Shown: positions 7,501-22,500 of the stretch, piece after piece
How positions within the stretch are numbered: the stretch's first letter is position 1
Layout of the letters: the number at the start of each line of letters is the position of its first letter
Source: an uncultured Clostridia bacterium
GTDB lineage: Bacteria; Bacillota; Clostridia; UBA1381
Direction of reading: 5' to 3'
Length of the DNA stretch: 64,000 bases
Assembly: GCA_947624485.1 (NCBI GenBank)
Contig: CANQKM010000006.1
Span: 1-64,000 of the forward strand
Notes under the pieces: model-generated
Told to the model about the DNA's origin: nothing
Databases searched by the model: none
What the model saw: only the letters and a program-made list of their open reading frames with translations
Position numbers and translations under genes: made by a program

Positions 7501-10500
7501 GCGACACCCGTTGACACGACAATGGACGGCGGCGAGTTCGGAAAGATAATAAAGATTTCGGCGGGTTATTCGCACGCAATGGCTCTTGACGTGAACCATA
7601 ACCTTTATATTTGGGGCGCAAACGTTGACGGGCTGCTTATAAACAATAATGAAGCATATAACAATGTAACATATATAAACAGACCTGTAAAGAGAGAGAT
7701 AGACGGCGCTCCCGGTTACATTATCGACATAGCCGCGGGCGGAACGTTTACCGAAAGAACCGATACATCTACCGGTTCGACAGCGGAACTGAAATTCCAC
7801 TCCGTAATCTTATTCAACACAGAACGTGACAATGTGTATACATGGGGACACAACGAAACGCGTCAGCTTGGTTACACCACCAAAGATTTGGGCGACGGTA
7901 TACTCGACTCCAATGCGACACCGACGGCAGTCACGACCGACGTGGAAGATTCACAGAGCGGAATGCATTTTGAAGGCTTCAACAGCAAAGTAGTTTCCGT
8001 AACTGCGTCGGCGACAAACACGGCTGCGGTTGTTGCGCATGAGAGCAGCAATAACGGTATCGTTTACGTCTGGGGTGACAACACGTATAAGCACCTTGGC
8101 TTTACATACACCGATGCAAGCAATGAGGTTGTCGATCTGCGCCAGTCCGATCCGGGCAGAGTTCTTAACAGCTTTGGCGGCAACTACACCGATTACATGA
8201 CCGATGTGGATCAGGTTGTTCTCGGAACGTTTACCGCGACAGCCGTGAAGTCGGACGGTACTGTTTGGTCGTGGGGTTCAAACACCTACGGTCAGCTCGG
8301 TAATCTCAATTACGGTAAAGTAAATCAGCCGACTCCCGTTCTCACGGGCGACGGCGAGGTAAAGAAGCTTATCGCGAACCATGTCGTTATCGCCGAGGAG
8401 GACGAGGACGGCAACGAGGAAATCATAAACGAATATACAAGGTACAGCGTAATCCCCTCCACGCTTTACATAACCACGGAACAGAAGGTAAAGGTGGATT
8501 ATGACAGCATTAAAATTCTGGAGGACGTCGGCTTTAACCTTTACAAGAATAACAAGCAGCTTGATCCCGCACCGCCGGTAAATCTTAACCCGGAACCGTC
8601 CGGCGTTGTGACGGGAGCGGACGACACGAGCGGCGGCGTGAGATGGTATGTGGCGACGCCGGACGATTTCCATGACAGTAAGAAAGACGTAACTCTCGTC
8701 ATATCGGATCAGTCTCCCGAAGAGGAAAAGGTCGGTCGCGGTGAAATCAAACTGAACGTCGCGCCGCCGAATATGTTTGCCGTTCCGATGATTGTTTCGG
8801 GCGACGACTTTACGGTTGCCTTAAAGTCCGACGGTACGGTTTGGGCATGGGGCGCGAATACGCACGGCCAGCTCGGCTACGGTTTAAGAGACGGCGCGAC
8901 CGAGGACACGCAGGGCCCCGTTCAGGTTCTTGCCGCGGCGGAACCCGTGACGGTCGGCGACGGCGGAGCATACGTTTATCCCGAGGAAAATGATAAGGTT
9001 CTGAAGGGCATACATAAAATTTCGGCGGGCGAGCATCACGTTCTCGCTCTCGCAAGCGACCAAACAGTTTACGCGTGGGGCGATAACACGTACGGTCAGC
9101 TTGGTATAGATTCGACGGTTGACCAGAACCGTCCCGTTAAGGTGTTCAGCGGCACGTTCGACGGCGCGGACGAGTATCTCGCGTTCGTGCAGGATATTGC
9201 CGCGGGCGGCAGACATTCGCTCGCGATTGTAAAAACAACGGAGCATTATTTCAACGACACCATTGATGAGGAGGATGACGGCGGCACGGTATCCGCGATG
9301 CGCCAGAGAGATATAAGCAGCATTTACGCGTGGGGCGCGAATGATTACGGTCAGCTTGGTTACACGGTTGACGATTCGCTTATCGGCGAAGGTCAATACG
9401 TTGCCACACCGGTGCGCGTCATAAACGCTCAGGCGGCGGGGTCCAGCGCCGAGGAGGAAGGAGACGGCACATCCGACGCTTACAGTGAGGATGTATATAT
9501 AAGAGACGCCGTAAAGGTCGCGGCGGGTAAAAATCACTCGGTCGCGATAGCGGACAGCTATACAGCTGCGGACGACATGCACGACAGCTATAAATATGTA
9601 ATAGCATGGGGTTCAAACGAATTCGCGCAGTCCGGCGGCGACATGGAGAGCGGAGATGATTACAGCCTTCCTTTCCCTCTCTCTTGGGGACTTGGCACCT
9701 ACGACAGACAGCAATACGAAAACGACTCCGAACCCACCACGAACCTGAGCGGTATTGTGGATATTGCCGCGGGTGACAACCATACGGTATTTTTAAGAGA
9801 GGACGGCGTGGCGCTCTCCATAGGCGACAACTCAAAAGGTCAGCTCGGACGCGGACTGAGTGACGCGTACGCTTCCAGGGTTGTCGAACAGGGCGATTAC
9901 GCGTATATTACGACTGACGGTACAAGCCCGCTTAAGGCAAGCGCGATTGCGGCGAGCGGCGACAATACGATTGTGCTTGACGATTCGGGAAATGTGTACC
10001 AGTTCGGCAGCAACTCGAACGGTCAGCTTGGCAACGGCAATAAGGACGACGCGAAGCATAACGTGGCGGTAAAAACCTCTGCGGACGAGTTTACCGCTTA
10101 CAGTACAACGTACAGGGGCGACAATAAAGCGATCGGCGCAGGTCTCGGCAGCAGCTACGTAATGCGCGAGGACGGTTACGTTTACGCGTACGGCGCGAAC
10201 GCGTACGGTCAGCTCGGCGACCTGTCGCGCGACGAGCGCCATAAGCCTGTGCAGGTGGGCGCGCTCGACGATGAAGTCCTGACGGTTGACGTTACGCTGC
10301 CCGGCGGTGAAAAGACGGTGAAAAACCCGACGGTCGTAAATGCCGTTAAGGGTGATACGATAAAAATAAGCGCGTCCGGCACTCTCACGGAGAGACGCGG
10401 CTTCAATCTTATAGTTATCGAAGATCCGACACACAGCGTGTCAGGTCTTACCTTCACGTCGTCGGACGATAAGATAGCGACGGTAAATCCGGACGGAACG

Positions 10501-13500
10501 ATTACGGCGGTTTCAAGAGGAAGCGTCGTTATCCGCGCGCAGTCAAATTCTGTGAAAAGTATTATAAACCCGGCGGTTAATAAGTCGGGTACGATGATGT
10601 TTGTACTTAATATAAAGGAAAAGGACGCGAGCGATCCCGCTCCGACGGACTTCTACACAGAGCCTATGGTAACGGGCGGCGACAGCTTCTCTGTGGCGCT
10701 TAAGTCGGACGGTACGGTTTGGACGTGGGGTTCAAACGATAACGGACAGCTCGGCAACGGACAGAAGAGCGGTACGGAAAACGGCGAGTACGTAGACCGC
10801 AAACAGTACCTCCCCGTGCAGGTAATAACCGAGGACGGCGCGGCGATAGACCGTATCATCGCGGTCGCAGCAGGCGCGAATCACGCCGTTGCGCTGCGCT
10901 CCGACGGTAAGGTTTACGTGTGGGGCAGCAACAGCCACGGTCAGATAGGTAACGGCGAGAGCGGTATCTATCAGGCAATCGAGGACTTCAGGAATTTGGA
11001 TCCGCACGATCCGATCGAGGAAGCCTCCGCTGATGAAGATAATAAGATTTATACATATAATATATACGAGCCGGAAGGTCTTATGCAGGTCAACGATATA
11101 ATAAAAGACCGTACAAATCTTCTTACATACGATGAGTACGGCGACAGCAATGAAACAGGTCATTACGTGTTTAACGTTATGGCTGACCTCGACATGACGG
11201 GCTATGACTTCAAGCCGATATATCTTGACGAGCGTGACAAAGCGGAAGAAGCAAAGGGTTTCCGCGACGTGTTCCACGGAAACGGTCACAGAATTTCAAA
11301 CCTTACGATAACAAAATCGGAAAATTACGTAATGAGAACCATGCACGACGAACTCACGTTCATTGCAGCCATGTTCGCGTACAACAACGGTACTATCGAC
11401 GGCGTTATACTTTCCGATGTGAATATAAACAACAGCGTGTCAACGTATTCGGACGGCTCGACGAGTAATGACGCTCAGTCGTACGCGGCGGGTATCGTCG
11501 GAATAAATAATCCGAACGGTAAAATTTCGCAGTCGGCCGTTTACTCCGGTACAATATCATCGCACAACAGCGCGGCGGGTATCGCGGTTGAGAACAGCGG
11601 TAAAATAGAAAACGTGTATAACCGCGCAAGCATAGAAATTGCCGAAAACGGCAACAATCTTTCAACGTACGCGGCGGGTATCGCGGCGGTCAACCATGAC
11701 GCAGCGGGCATTAAGACCGTTTACAGCAGCGGCAAGGTTGAGACAAAGAACAAAACAGAGGGACTGCTTCATTTTACGGGCAGCATTGTCGCGAGCAATA
11801 ACGCGCAGGCGACGGAGGACGGAGATAACTATACGGGTATTATTTCCGCGTATACAAATTCCGAGCTTCCCATAGCGGGAAATATCAACGAGGAAGAACC
11901 CGACAACATAAACGCTCCGCTCTACTCATATAAAGAAGTTGACCTTACCAACAAAACTCAGTTTAACGAAACGTACTGGGATTTTGAAAACACATGGGAG
12001 TACATTACGCAGTGGGATACGGATAAGCTCCCTGTGCTTGTGATAGAGACAGATCCGCCCGAAAAGGTAAATCTTACGGACTTTTCAAAGCGGGACGTTG
12101 TATATCCGTCGCTCGTAAACATGCGCGAGGGCGGTGAGCTTACGCCTATCGAAAATATCACGGCGATTGCCGCCGGCGGCAACAACACCGTCATGCTCAC
12201 GAGTACCGGCACGGTATACGCGCTGGGCGCTAACGACTACGGCCAGACGGGTAACGGCAACAACGGCACGTTTACGGAGTATAATGGCGTAAAGCTGCCG
12301 AACGCTCTCCCGAAGCATACAAGCACGGCGCAGAGAGTTATGAACGGCTTAAGTCCGAGCGGTAATATGTACGTGGACGACGTTATAAAGATTTCGTCGG
12401 GCGACAACTACACCGCCGCGCTTCGCTCAAACGGCAAGGTGCTGACATGGGGCGACGGCTCGAAAGGTCAGCTTGCGAACGGTGAGACAAGCTTAAGAAA
12501 CCAGCCTGTTTATGCGCAGTTAGAAGCAACAACGGCGCAGATAACAAACGCCGCCGATATTGCGGCGGGCGGTGAGCATGCGCTCATGCTCGCGTTCGGA
12601 AATGATCTTTACGGCTGGGGCAATAACGATATGCAGCAGCTTACGTCGGCTGTTTCCGACAAGCAAAAAACGCGCGCGGTCGTTATCAAGAGCGAAACGA
12701 TCGGCGGCAGTCTGGCAAACATGACCATAAAGCAGATTTCTGCGGGCGGCAAGCATTCCGGCGCACTCGTGTATACAAGCGGAACGTCGGATATTACCGG
12801 CGGCGACGCGACGGCAATTTACACGTGGGGCAACAACTCCGTTGACGAGGTTTACGAGGACAGCGACCACGTGCTTCAGACGCGCCGCGCGGCGACAGGT
12901 CAGCTTGGCACGGACGACCATTCAAGCGCGTCTGTCGGCGAGCCGAAGCAGGTACTGCGCGGAACGAGCGTAAACAAGAACAACAGCGAAAGCTTTATCG
13001 ACGCGCTCTACTTCGGCGCGGCGGGCGATCACACAATCGCGATAAAGAATGACGGCTATGTGTACTCGTGGGGACTTAACGACATGGGACAGATAGGCGA
13101 CATTTCATATAACAACAGATACACGCCCGTTATGACGGGCGACCTTGAAGCGCGTATTCTTATGATGGATAAGATACACGCCGAAAGCGATTCCGAAACA
13201 AAGCAGGCGGTGGATTATCCCGTTGAGCCTGATACGGATATTCCCGTGGCGATAAATATCAGTCCCGAATCCGAGGCTGTAATTTACGCGCTTAACACGT
13301 CGGAGAAATTCCTTTCCGGCTTTAACATGCTCAACAACAACAAGATTAACCCGACCGACAAGGCAAATCTCGGCAAGATAGTTTTCTCGTCCTCGGATGA
13401 GACGGTCGCGTCGGTTGAAACGGTGATAGAGACGCAGAAGCAGGAGCCGAGCGGTGAAGATGAAGGTGAAGAGGAAGAAGACAAACCCGAAATTATTACC

Positions 13501-16500
13501 GGTGTGAACGGCGTTATAAAGGCTCACGGCAAAATCGGCAGAGCCACGATTGTGATAAACAACACCGAAACGGGTTATATCGGTTCGATAGTTATAAACG
13601 TAACGGACGGTCTGACGCTGCCGCAGGTTGTGACCGGAAAGGACTTTTCGGCTGCGCTTTCGGCAAGCGGTAAGCTGTATACATGGGGTGACAACTCTAT
13701 GGGTCAGCTTGGCAGAGCGATTATTGAGGATGAGGAATACTCGTACATTCCCGAACAGGTGGAAATAGGCGACGGCAGGGAAATAATATCCGTGGCTGTC
13801 GGCGACGACTTCACCGCGGCACTCGACACGAAGGGCGAGATTTGGACATTCGGAGGCAACAGAAGTCTGCAGCTTGGCAGAAAGACACCGGTAACGACGC
13901 AGAATGCGGACGGATCGGTGACTCAGGAGGAGGGCTACAATTACGATTACGCGTGGAAGCCGGATAAGGCGGAAATACCCGACAGCATCGGCGGCAGCGT
14001 GAAGTTCCTGAGCCTCACCGCAGGCGGCGGCAGCGTGTACGCGCTAAGTGAAACCGGTACGGTTTACGCGTGGGGTAAAGCGTCACAAGGTCAGCTCGGC
14101 ACAAGCTCGACCGTTACGACGCCCGTGATCGCGGCAGCGTCGAAGGGCGCGAGCGCGAGCCTTACGAGTAATCTGGAGGACGTTATAAGAATAGAAGCGG
14201 GCGACGATTTCGCGGTAGCTGTAAAGAGAAACGGAGACGTATTCGCATTCGGCTCAAATTCGTACGGTCAGCTTGGAAACAACGCCGACGACAGCCAGAA
14301 GAACGTACCGATACAGGTATGGAAGGGCGATTACGTATATAACGGCGACACGTTTATCCACCATGCCGTAGATGTTGCGGCGGGCGGACACAGCGCGGCG
14401 CTTATTGTGCAGCAATCAAAAGAAATAAAAGAAACGGTTGAACCCGAGCCTGAACCTGAACCGGCGCCCGAACCAGGTCCGGAATCGGAGCTTGATTCGG
14501 AATCTGATCCCGAGCTTGGTCCGGAGCCTGAACCCGAGCCTGAACCCGAACCGGAGACGATAACGAGAACGGTTTATTACAACACGTTGTATACGTGGGG
14601 TAAGGACGACGCAGGTCAGCTTGGTATAGGCAAGCAGAATTACGTAACCTACACAATACAAGGTCAGCCGAAAGAGGTTAAGCTTGACAATGTAAGAAGC
14701 GTTGCCGTGGGCGGCAACCATATGCTCGCGCTCACGACGGACGACACAATGTACGCGTGGGGCAGCAATTCAAGCGGTCAGCTCGGTATAGGCGAGTATG
14801 ACATGACGGAGATAACGGATTACGACGCGGAAAACAAGAACGCGTACGCTCCGCTTCCCGTATACGACGGGGAAACATATGAAAAGGCGCAGTTCGGCGA
14901 CCATAAGGATAAGAAGGAGACGGACGGCGATTATTCAATACCGGTATATCTCATAAGCGCGGGCAGAAACTATTCGTCCGCGGTAAGATCGACCGGCAGA
15001 CTGTACTCGTGGGGTTCAAACGAAAGATGGCACATCGGCGATTACTCCACGGGTGACAAGAGCTTCCCGACGCAGGTCGGCATGAAGGAAAGCAATACGA
15101 TAGATATTAAGGGTGCGGAAAAGAGGCCTTCAACCGGCGGCAGTCAGCCTTACGACAGTCTGCCTACGGAGGTTGAGCTTGTCCGCAACTATAACACAGC
15201 ATATTATGAGCGGCTTGCGATTGACGCGGGCGAGCTTTACATGGATATAGAAAACAGATTTAATCTGTTTGACAACAATGACGAAGACGGCGCGAAAATT
15301 CCCGACGTCGCTTTGTCTGATTTTGCTGTCGTGAATACGAATTTGTTTAAGCTCACATTGGAAGACGGTAAAATCATTGTCACGCCGAACGACGATTACC
15401 GTTTCGGCACAACAACGCTTACAATTAAGAAAAACGAGTTCATAAAGCAGATTACGCTTAAGCTCATTCCGCAGGAAGGTCAGGTTGAACCCGTAATCAC
15501 CTCCGGCAAAGACTTTACCGTTGCGCTCAAGTCGGACGGAAGTCTGTGGGCGTGGGGCGCGAACGATCACGGTCAGCTTGGCGACGGCACGTCGATTGAC
15601 CGCGCATACCCCGTGCGCGTGCTTACGAAAGAGGTTTACGAGGAGCTTCAGGAGCATGTCGCGGACGCGATGAGTAACTACAACGGTAACTTTAACCTCG
15701 ACAGCGAGGAGGAGTACACCATATTCAGACTTGCCGCGGCGGGCGAAACGTTCACGCTTGCGGTCGAGGTCGGCGCGGACGGCGATAAGCTTTACGCGTG
15801 GGGTGACAATACGCTCGGTCAGCTCGGCGTTGCGATTGATGACGGCGTTGTACTGCCGACGTACGAAAAACAGACGCTTTACGATTTGAACGGAAACGAG
15901 ATTATAGGATACAACGATGAGGAAAATCACCGTCCGTATCTGTGGATGACGACGGATGACAACAACGTTAAAACCTACAGATACGCGAATGTTCCCAAAG
16001 CGGTAAACACAAAGTATATTTACAAGGATGAGGAAGACGAAACGCCGCTCGACGCCGAAGGTAATAAGATAACGGTTGACGACGATGGTTTCCCGACGGG
16101 CGGCGACAAGGACAAGCTGCTCGTTCTGGACGAAGAACCCGAAGACAGCGAGGATACAAACGGCGATTACATACTCGGTTACGAGAGAACGGAAAATCCC
16201 GTATACAACGACGAAAGCGACAGATACACGCTTACGCCGGTTGTCGGCTACCGCGATGACAACAAGCCGTATCACGGCAGAACGATAGAGGTTAATCTGC
16301 GCGAGTGGACGACAAAAACCGTTATGGGCGATGACGGTCAGCCCGAACCCGACGACAGCGGCACCGGTTATAAAACGGAAAGGGTACTCGAGGTTAAAAT
16401 AGGCGAGGACGGATTGCCCGTTAAAGAGACGCGCGTAATGTACTTTAACGAACCCGATCCCGTTCCCGAAAAGCACATAGACAACAGACTTTTGCCAGTT

Positions 16501-19500
16501 GAGGTAACGGCTGTAAAATTCCTCCACAGTGACGACGCGTCGCACAAGGAAAGAATAACGGATATCGCGGCGGGCAGAGCGCACGCGCTTATCGTTGTAG
16601 ACGACGATGAGGTTTACGCGTGGGGTAATAACGAATACGGTCAGCTTGGTACGGATTTTGTACCCGAAGCAGACGGAAAACAATATAACACAACGCCGGA
16701 GCGCGTTCTCGCGTACAACGGCATGGAGTCGTCCGAAAGAATTTACCTGTCGGGCGTTGTTGCCGTGGAAGCGGGTTCAAACCATTCCGTAGCTCTTAAG
16801 AGAGACGGTACCGTTTGGGCGTGGGGCGACAACACATACGGTCAGCTTGGCGACAGCGGTCAGTATTACATGACCATGAAGGACGGCCATCCCATGTCGA
16901 GGACGGCTGTGCAGGTATTCAAGGGCGAGGTACAAAACGCGGGCTACTACCTCTCGGATATAAGCCGTATTTCCGCGAAGGGCAACAATACCGCCGCGCT
17001 CACGAGAGATACTCATATCGTATACGCGTGGGGCGACAACACGTACGGTCAGCTTGGTCTCGGCGACGCGAACGCCGGTGTTAAATCTACAAACACGCCG
17101 CAGAATGTAACCGCGTCGTGGAGATATTACGATGACAGCGACAACCTCGCGAATATAAAGGATATTACCGTAGGCTTCGACCACATGACCGCGGTTGACC
17201 TGGACGGCAACGTGTCCGTTTGGGGACGTTCCGTTAAGTACGCGGACAATTCCGCAGGCGATGTAAGGAACGATAGAGCGACCGCAGTTCCCGCGGGTGA
17301 GACAGAGCCTGTAACGGGTGTGGATTCACTCACAAACGTTAATATGATGTCAGCCGGCGACGGCTTCACGTCAGCCGTTTTAGAGGACGGACGCGTTGTG
17401 ACGTGGGGCGCGGGTGAAAAAGGTCAGATCGGTAACTCCGGCTTTACGACGTTTGAATATCCGCTCTTTACAGGTGAAAAGGCTGCCGAAAGCTATCGCT
17501 TCGATTACGGCAGAACGTACTTTAAGAGCGGTTCGGAAAATCAGTATAAGTATTATACCCCCGTCGGCGGCGGCGCGGGTGATTTCTCGCGTCCGGTATA
17601 CGTTGTGGCGCAGAATGAAAAGCTTGAATTGGGTACGAATTACACTAAGAAGGACGACAAGACGTATGCCACGAAGATTTCGCATCCCGGCTTCTCGCTC
17701 ATAAACACCGTTAAGAGTGAAAAGGACGCGGATATATCGGATGATATACAGAGCGGCAAGCTTGTGTTCATTTCGGAAAACGAAGATATAATTAAGATAG
17801 AAACCAAAGGCGGACGCGTGTACGCAGTGCCGCCCACCGACACGCTTTACGGACGTACGACCGTGCGCGCGGTGGACAGAGACACGAACAAAACGATGTG
17901 GACGGGCGTGTTTAACGTAACGGTTACGAGCGAGCTTCTCGAATCGCAGCAGTTCATATATCCCGCGCCGCGTCTCGAAGCGGGCGGCGACTTCTCCGTT
18001 GCGCTCAAGATAGACGGCAGCGTTTGGACATGGGGTAACAACAGTAACGGTCAGCTTGGCGTAAACAGCAATGAGACGTACATAGACAACCCCACAGCCG
18101 TTCCGTCAATGACGTCGCTCGGCAAAAATCCGTCGGGTACGGAGGTTGAGTCATCCGATTCGCACGATTACATTATAGATATTGCGGCGGGTAAAAACCA
18201 CGCGCTTATGGTTCACGCCGTATCGGGCGAGGTAATGGCGTTCGGTCTCAACGACCGCGGACAGCTTGGTATAGACAGCAGACAGCGCATGAGCAATTCG
18301 CCCGAATATGTCGGACGCTTTACCGGCGACCAGGGCGGAAGCAAGGCTATTATAAGCAATATCGTGGCGGTCGCGGCGGGCGACAACCATTCGCTTGCGC
18401 TTGCGGGCGACGGTCACGTATACGCGTGGGGCGCGAATGACCACGGACAGCTCGGTATCGGCGAGCATGGCGACAACGTATATTATCCGATGGCTGTTTT
18501 GAAGGGCGACAGCGCGTCCGAGGACAGCTATCTCAACAACATAATCGCAATCGCAGCGGGCGGCGACTATTCGCTCGCGCTCAGAAACGACGGTATGGTA
18601 TACGCGTGGGGCGACGTTTCAAACGGTCAGCTTGGAACAGCTATATCGAGCGACGTATACACTCCGGCACAGGTTTGGAAGGGCGAGTATTCGTCCGACT
18701 GGTATTTGGAAAACGCGACCGATATTGCCGCAGGCGCGCATCATGCTCTCGCGCTTACTCACGATGAGGATGATCTCGCATCGGCGCCGGCAACGCACGT
18801 ATACGGCTGGGGCTTGAACGATTACGGTCAGCTTGGTCTGGGCGACAAGGGCAATAACAAGACGCTTCCCGTTCTTATAGCGGATAGTACGATGGATGGT
18901 GAAAGAGTTGTTCAGGTTGCTGCGGGCGACAAGCATTCCGTAGCTCTGACAAAGGAACGCACGGTTTACGCGTGGGGCAATAACGACGAAGGACAGCTCG
19001 GTATAGTTTACGGCGATGAAGATGCGGAGCATATAGGTCAGAACATACCCGAATCACTCACACCGGCACGCGTGTCGGCGGGAGAAAGCTCCAAGAGACA
19101 TAAGGATTTACAGAAGGCGCTCGGCGTATCGGCGGGCGGCACGCATACGACGATATACAGAACGGACGGCACGGTATGGTCGTGGGGCCTCGGCGCTACG
19201 GGACGTATCGGCGATTTCGACTCCATAACGCGCTACTCGCCCGTTCAGACGGGTGAAAAGCTCGTAAAAACGCTTGCTATATACAGCGGTGAAATACTCG
19301 ACGAGAACGACATGCACGTTAAGGACGTCACAAAGGACGACATGCCGTTGTTCTTAAGCGCGGGCAATAAGCTGCTTGTGGAGACCGTGTACGAGAAATT
19401 CGCGGCAGGCTTTAACCTCATATTAAACGATGAAATATCCTCCGTACCGTTCCCCGCGAAGGACTATGTTCTCACCACGACCGACAAAGGTTTGGGTAAG

Positions 19501-22500
19501 GCGACGCAGCGCGGGGACGGCAGTTGGCTCGTTGAGTCGGCGCAGGATAAGCGTTACGGCGAGGTTTCGTTTATCATAAGCAGCAATGACGAAGATTACG
19601 GCACGGATATGGACGGTGCGGAGCGTGAGCTTGACGGCGACTACACCGGCATATTTAAGGTTAATATTAAACAGAATATAGACGGCAAGATTGTTGTTCC
19701 GATGGTAGCGTCGGGTACCGACCATATGATTGCCTTAAAGTCCGACGGTACAATCTGGACGTGGGGCAACAACCGATACGGTCAGCTCGGCAACGGCGAG
19801 TCGGGTACGGAGGCTATGGCGACGGCATATCCGGCAAAGCTTACCGTTGAATACGACAACGGCACGGAAATTAAATTCATGGCGGTTGCGGCGGGCAACA
19901 AGTTCTCCGTCGCGCTTTCGACCGACGGCGACGTATACACATGGGGCTGGAACGATTACGGTCAGCTTGGCAACGGCAAGTGGAACAGCTACAGCGAGGA
20001 GGTTGCCGGCACGCAGTACGTATACGGCTCATGCGATCCGGCGGTAAGCGGCGCAACGCATGAATGGCGCATACACACGCACAACACCTACACGAGAGTA
20101 AAGGAAAACAACAATGTTTCCGTACCTACGAAGATTGAGGTAACGGACAGTAAAAATAACGACGTGAGAGTTACGGCTATTTCAGCCGCGACGGGTACGG
20201 GCAGCGAGCAGCCAATCACGGAGGTAGGCAAGAAGGTTGATCTCATAAATCACCCCGTAACCGGCGCGCACACGCTCGCGCTCGATGTTGACGGCTACGT
20301 ATACGGCTGGGGCTTCAACAATAAAGGTCAGCTCGGCAACGGCGTAACTCCGGTTTACAATGACGTTGACGCCGGATGGCACGTTGACGGCTCAACCGAC
20401 AGCTACTACAAGATAGACAGTGACGTTACAATAGACGATATTGCAGAAGCCGGCGGCGCGGATGTGTTCTTTGAGAAATATACGAAATATCCCCTTAACA
20501 ACGGTAAAGAGGATTACCCCGTATATCAGGTGAAGCAAACAGACCTTATCGTTACTCAGCCTAAGCGCGTGGTAGGTCTCGAAGGTTTGGGTTATCTCAC
20601 GTCCGTTTCGGAAATCGCAGCGGGCGCGACGAGCAGCGCGGCGGTAAGAGCGGACGGTCACGCGTTTACGTGGGGCGATAACTCGAAGAAGCAGCTTGGC
20701 ACGGACAAGGATATTACCGCAATAAACGAACCGGTACAGCTTGCGAGCGGCGAGAAGAGCAATCAGTATAACTTCTTCCGTGACGCGCTTTACATAGACG
20801 TTTCCGATGACCACGGCGTTGTTTCGACGCGCGACGGTCACGCGTACGCGTGGGGCATGAACGAATACGGTCAGCTTGGCAACGGCAATACCAACCCGAC
20901 TGCGGCGGAAACGCCCGTTGTTATGGTACTCACCTCCGACGGCAAGGCTCTGGGCGACAACATTGTAGTCACAGCGGGTACGGAGGAGCTTCCGGAAGAG
21001 GTATCGGTTGAAAATAACGTCGTACACGTGAGCGCGGGCGCAGGTCAGGGCTACGCCGTAACGGTAAACGGCGACGTATACGCGTGGGGACTTAACGATC
21101 ACGGTCAGCTTGGAACGAACAACAAGGGCGCGGGTACAGACAGCGCTTACGCCGTACATGTTGACGCGGGCGAAACGAGAGACGTTGACGATACGGAAAT
21201 ACTCACAAATGTTACGAGGGTATACCCGGGCGAAACGCAGGCGATGTCCGTAAGATATGACGGCTACGTATACGGCTGGGGTACGTTCGGCGTCGGCGCA
21301 TTCGCGTCCGACCAGATATACCCGATATTCGTCGGCGAAACACCGGCGCATATCTATGAGTTCGGCGACGGTAAGTATATATTGGGTTCGGAGAACCCCG
21401 ACGGTTCGGCGCTATCTTCGTGGACGGATTACGCCGACGGTCTGCCGAATATTGCCGTAATAAACAATAACGGACAAATCGAGTTTCCGCTTTACACCGA
21501 GGGCGGCGCGAACGGAATGATTAACAAGAAGTACCTCGGCTTTAACCTTCTCCTCGACGTTGAGGCTGAACCCACGCCGAAGGAAGAGGTGGAGAATATC
21601 AGATGGAGTTCGTCGAATACGAATATTGCCGATATTGAAATCGACCTTGACGGAAACAAGGCTACGGTAACGGCGAACCACAACAAGCTTTACGGCGAAA
21701 CGATTATCACGGCGCAGAATGACGCGACCGGTTATTTCGGCATGTTCAAGGTGCGCGTTAAACCCGAAAACGGTGTGACTGCCCCGATGGTCGTAAGCAC
21801 GACAAACGCCGACAGAGGTTCAACTTACGCGCTCGCGGCCGACGGTACGGTTTACGGCTGGGGCTGGTCGTATAACGGCACGGACGCGAAGCTGTCGGGA
21901 TCGACCTATAAATATAACTCAACACCCGTGAAGGTAACATTTGCAGACGATGAGATAACCGACGCAAAGATTAAATATATTGCGGCGGGTGAGGATCATC
22001 TTCTCGCGGTGGATACCGAGGGATACGTATGGGCTGTCGGCAGCGATATTTACCTTACCGGCACAAATCAGACGTATAAGGCGGCGAGAGTAAAGAAGGG
22101 CGTTCAGGACACGGACGGCGACTACCTTACAAATATAGACAAGGTTGCGGCGGGCAAGTATAATTCAGCCGCAATAGACACGGACGGCGTGGTGTATATC
22201 TGGGGTTATAACGATTACGGCTTGATGGGCGTTGAGTCAAACGCCGTAAACCGCCGCAGCACAACGCCTAAGTACACGATTAAGGGTATGAGCGCGGGCG
22301 ACCACCCGGACGGCGCGCTTACCGACTTTATGGATATTGAGATGGGCGGCGCGTTTATCGCGGCGCTGAGAAAGGACGGCAACGTATTCACCTGGGGTTC
22401 AAACTCGCACGGACAGCTCGGCAGAAATCAGGAGCCTACCGGTATGGCTGTTTCCTACGCGCCGGTACAGGTTGTACGCGGTCAGAGCGAACACGGCGTT

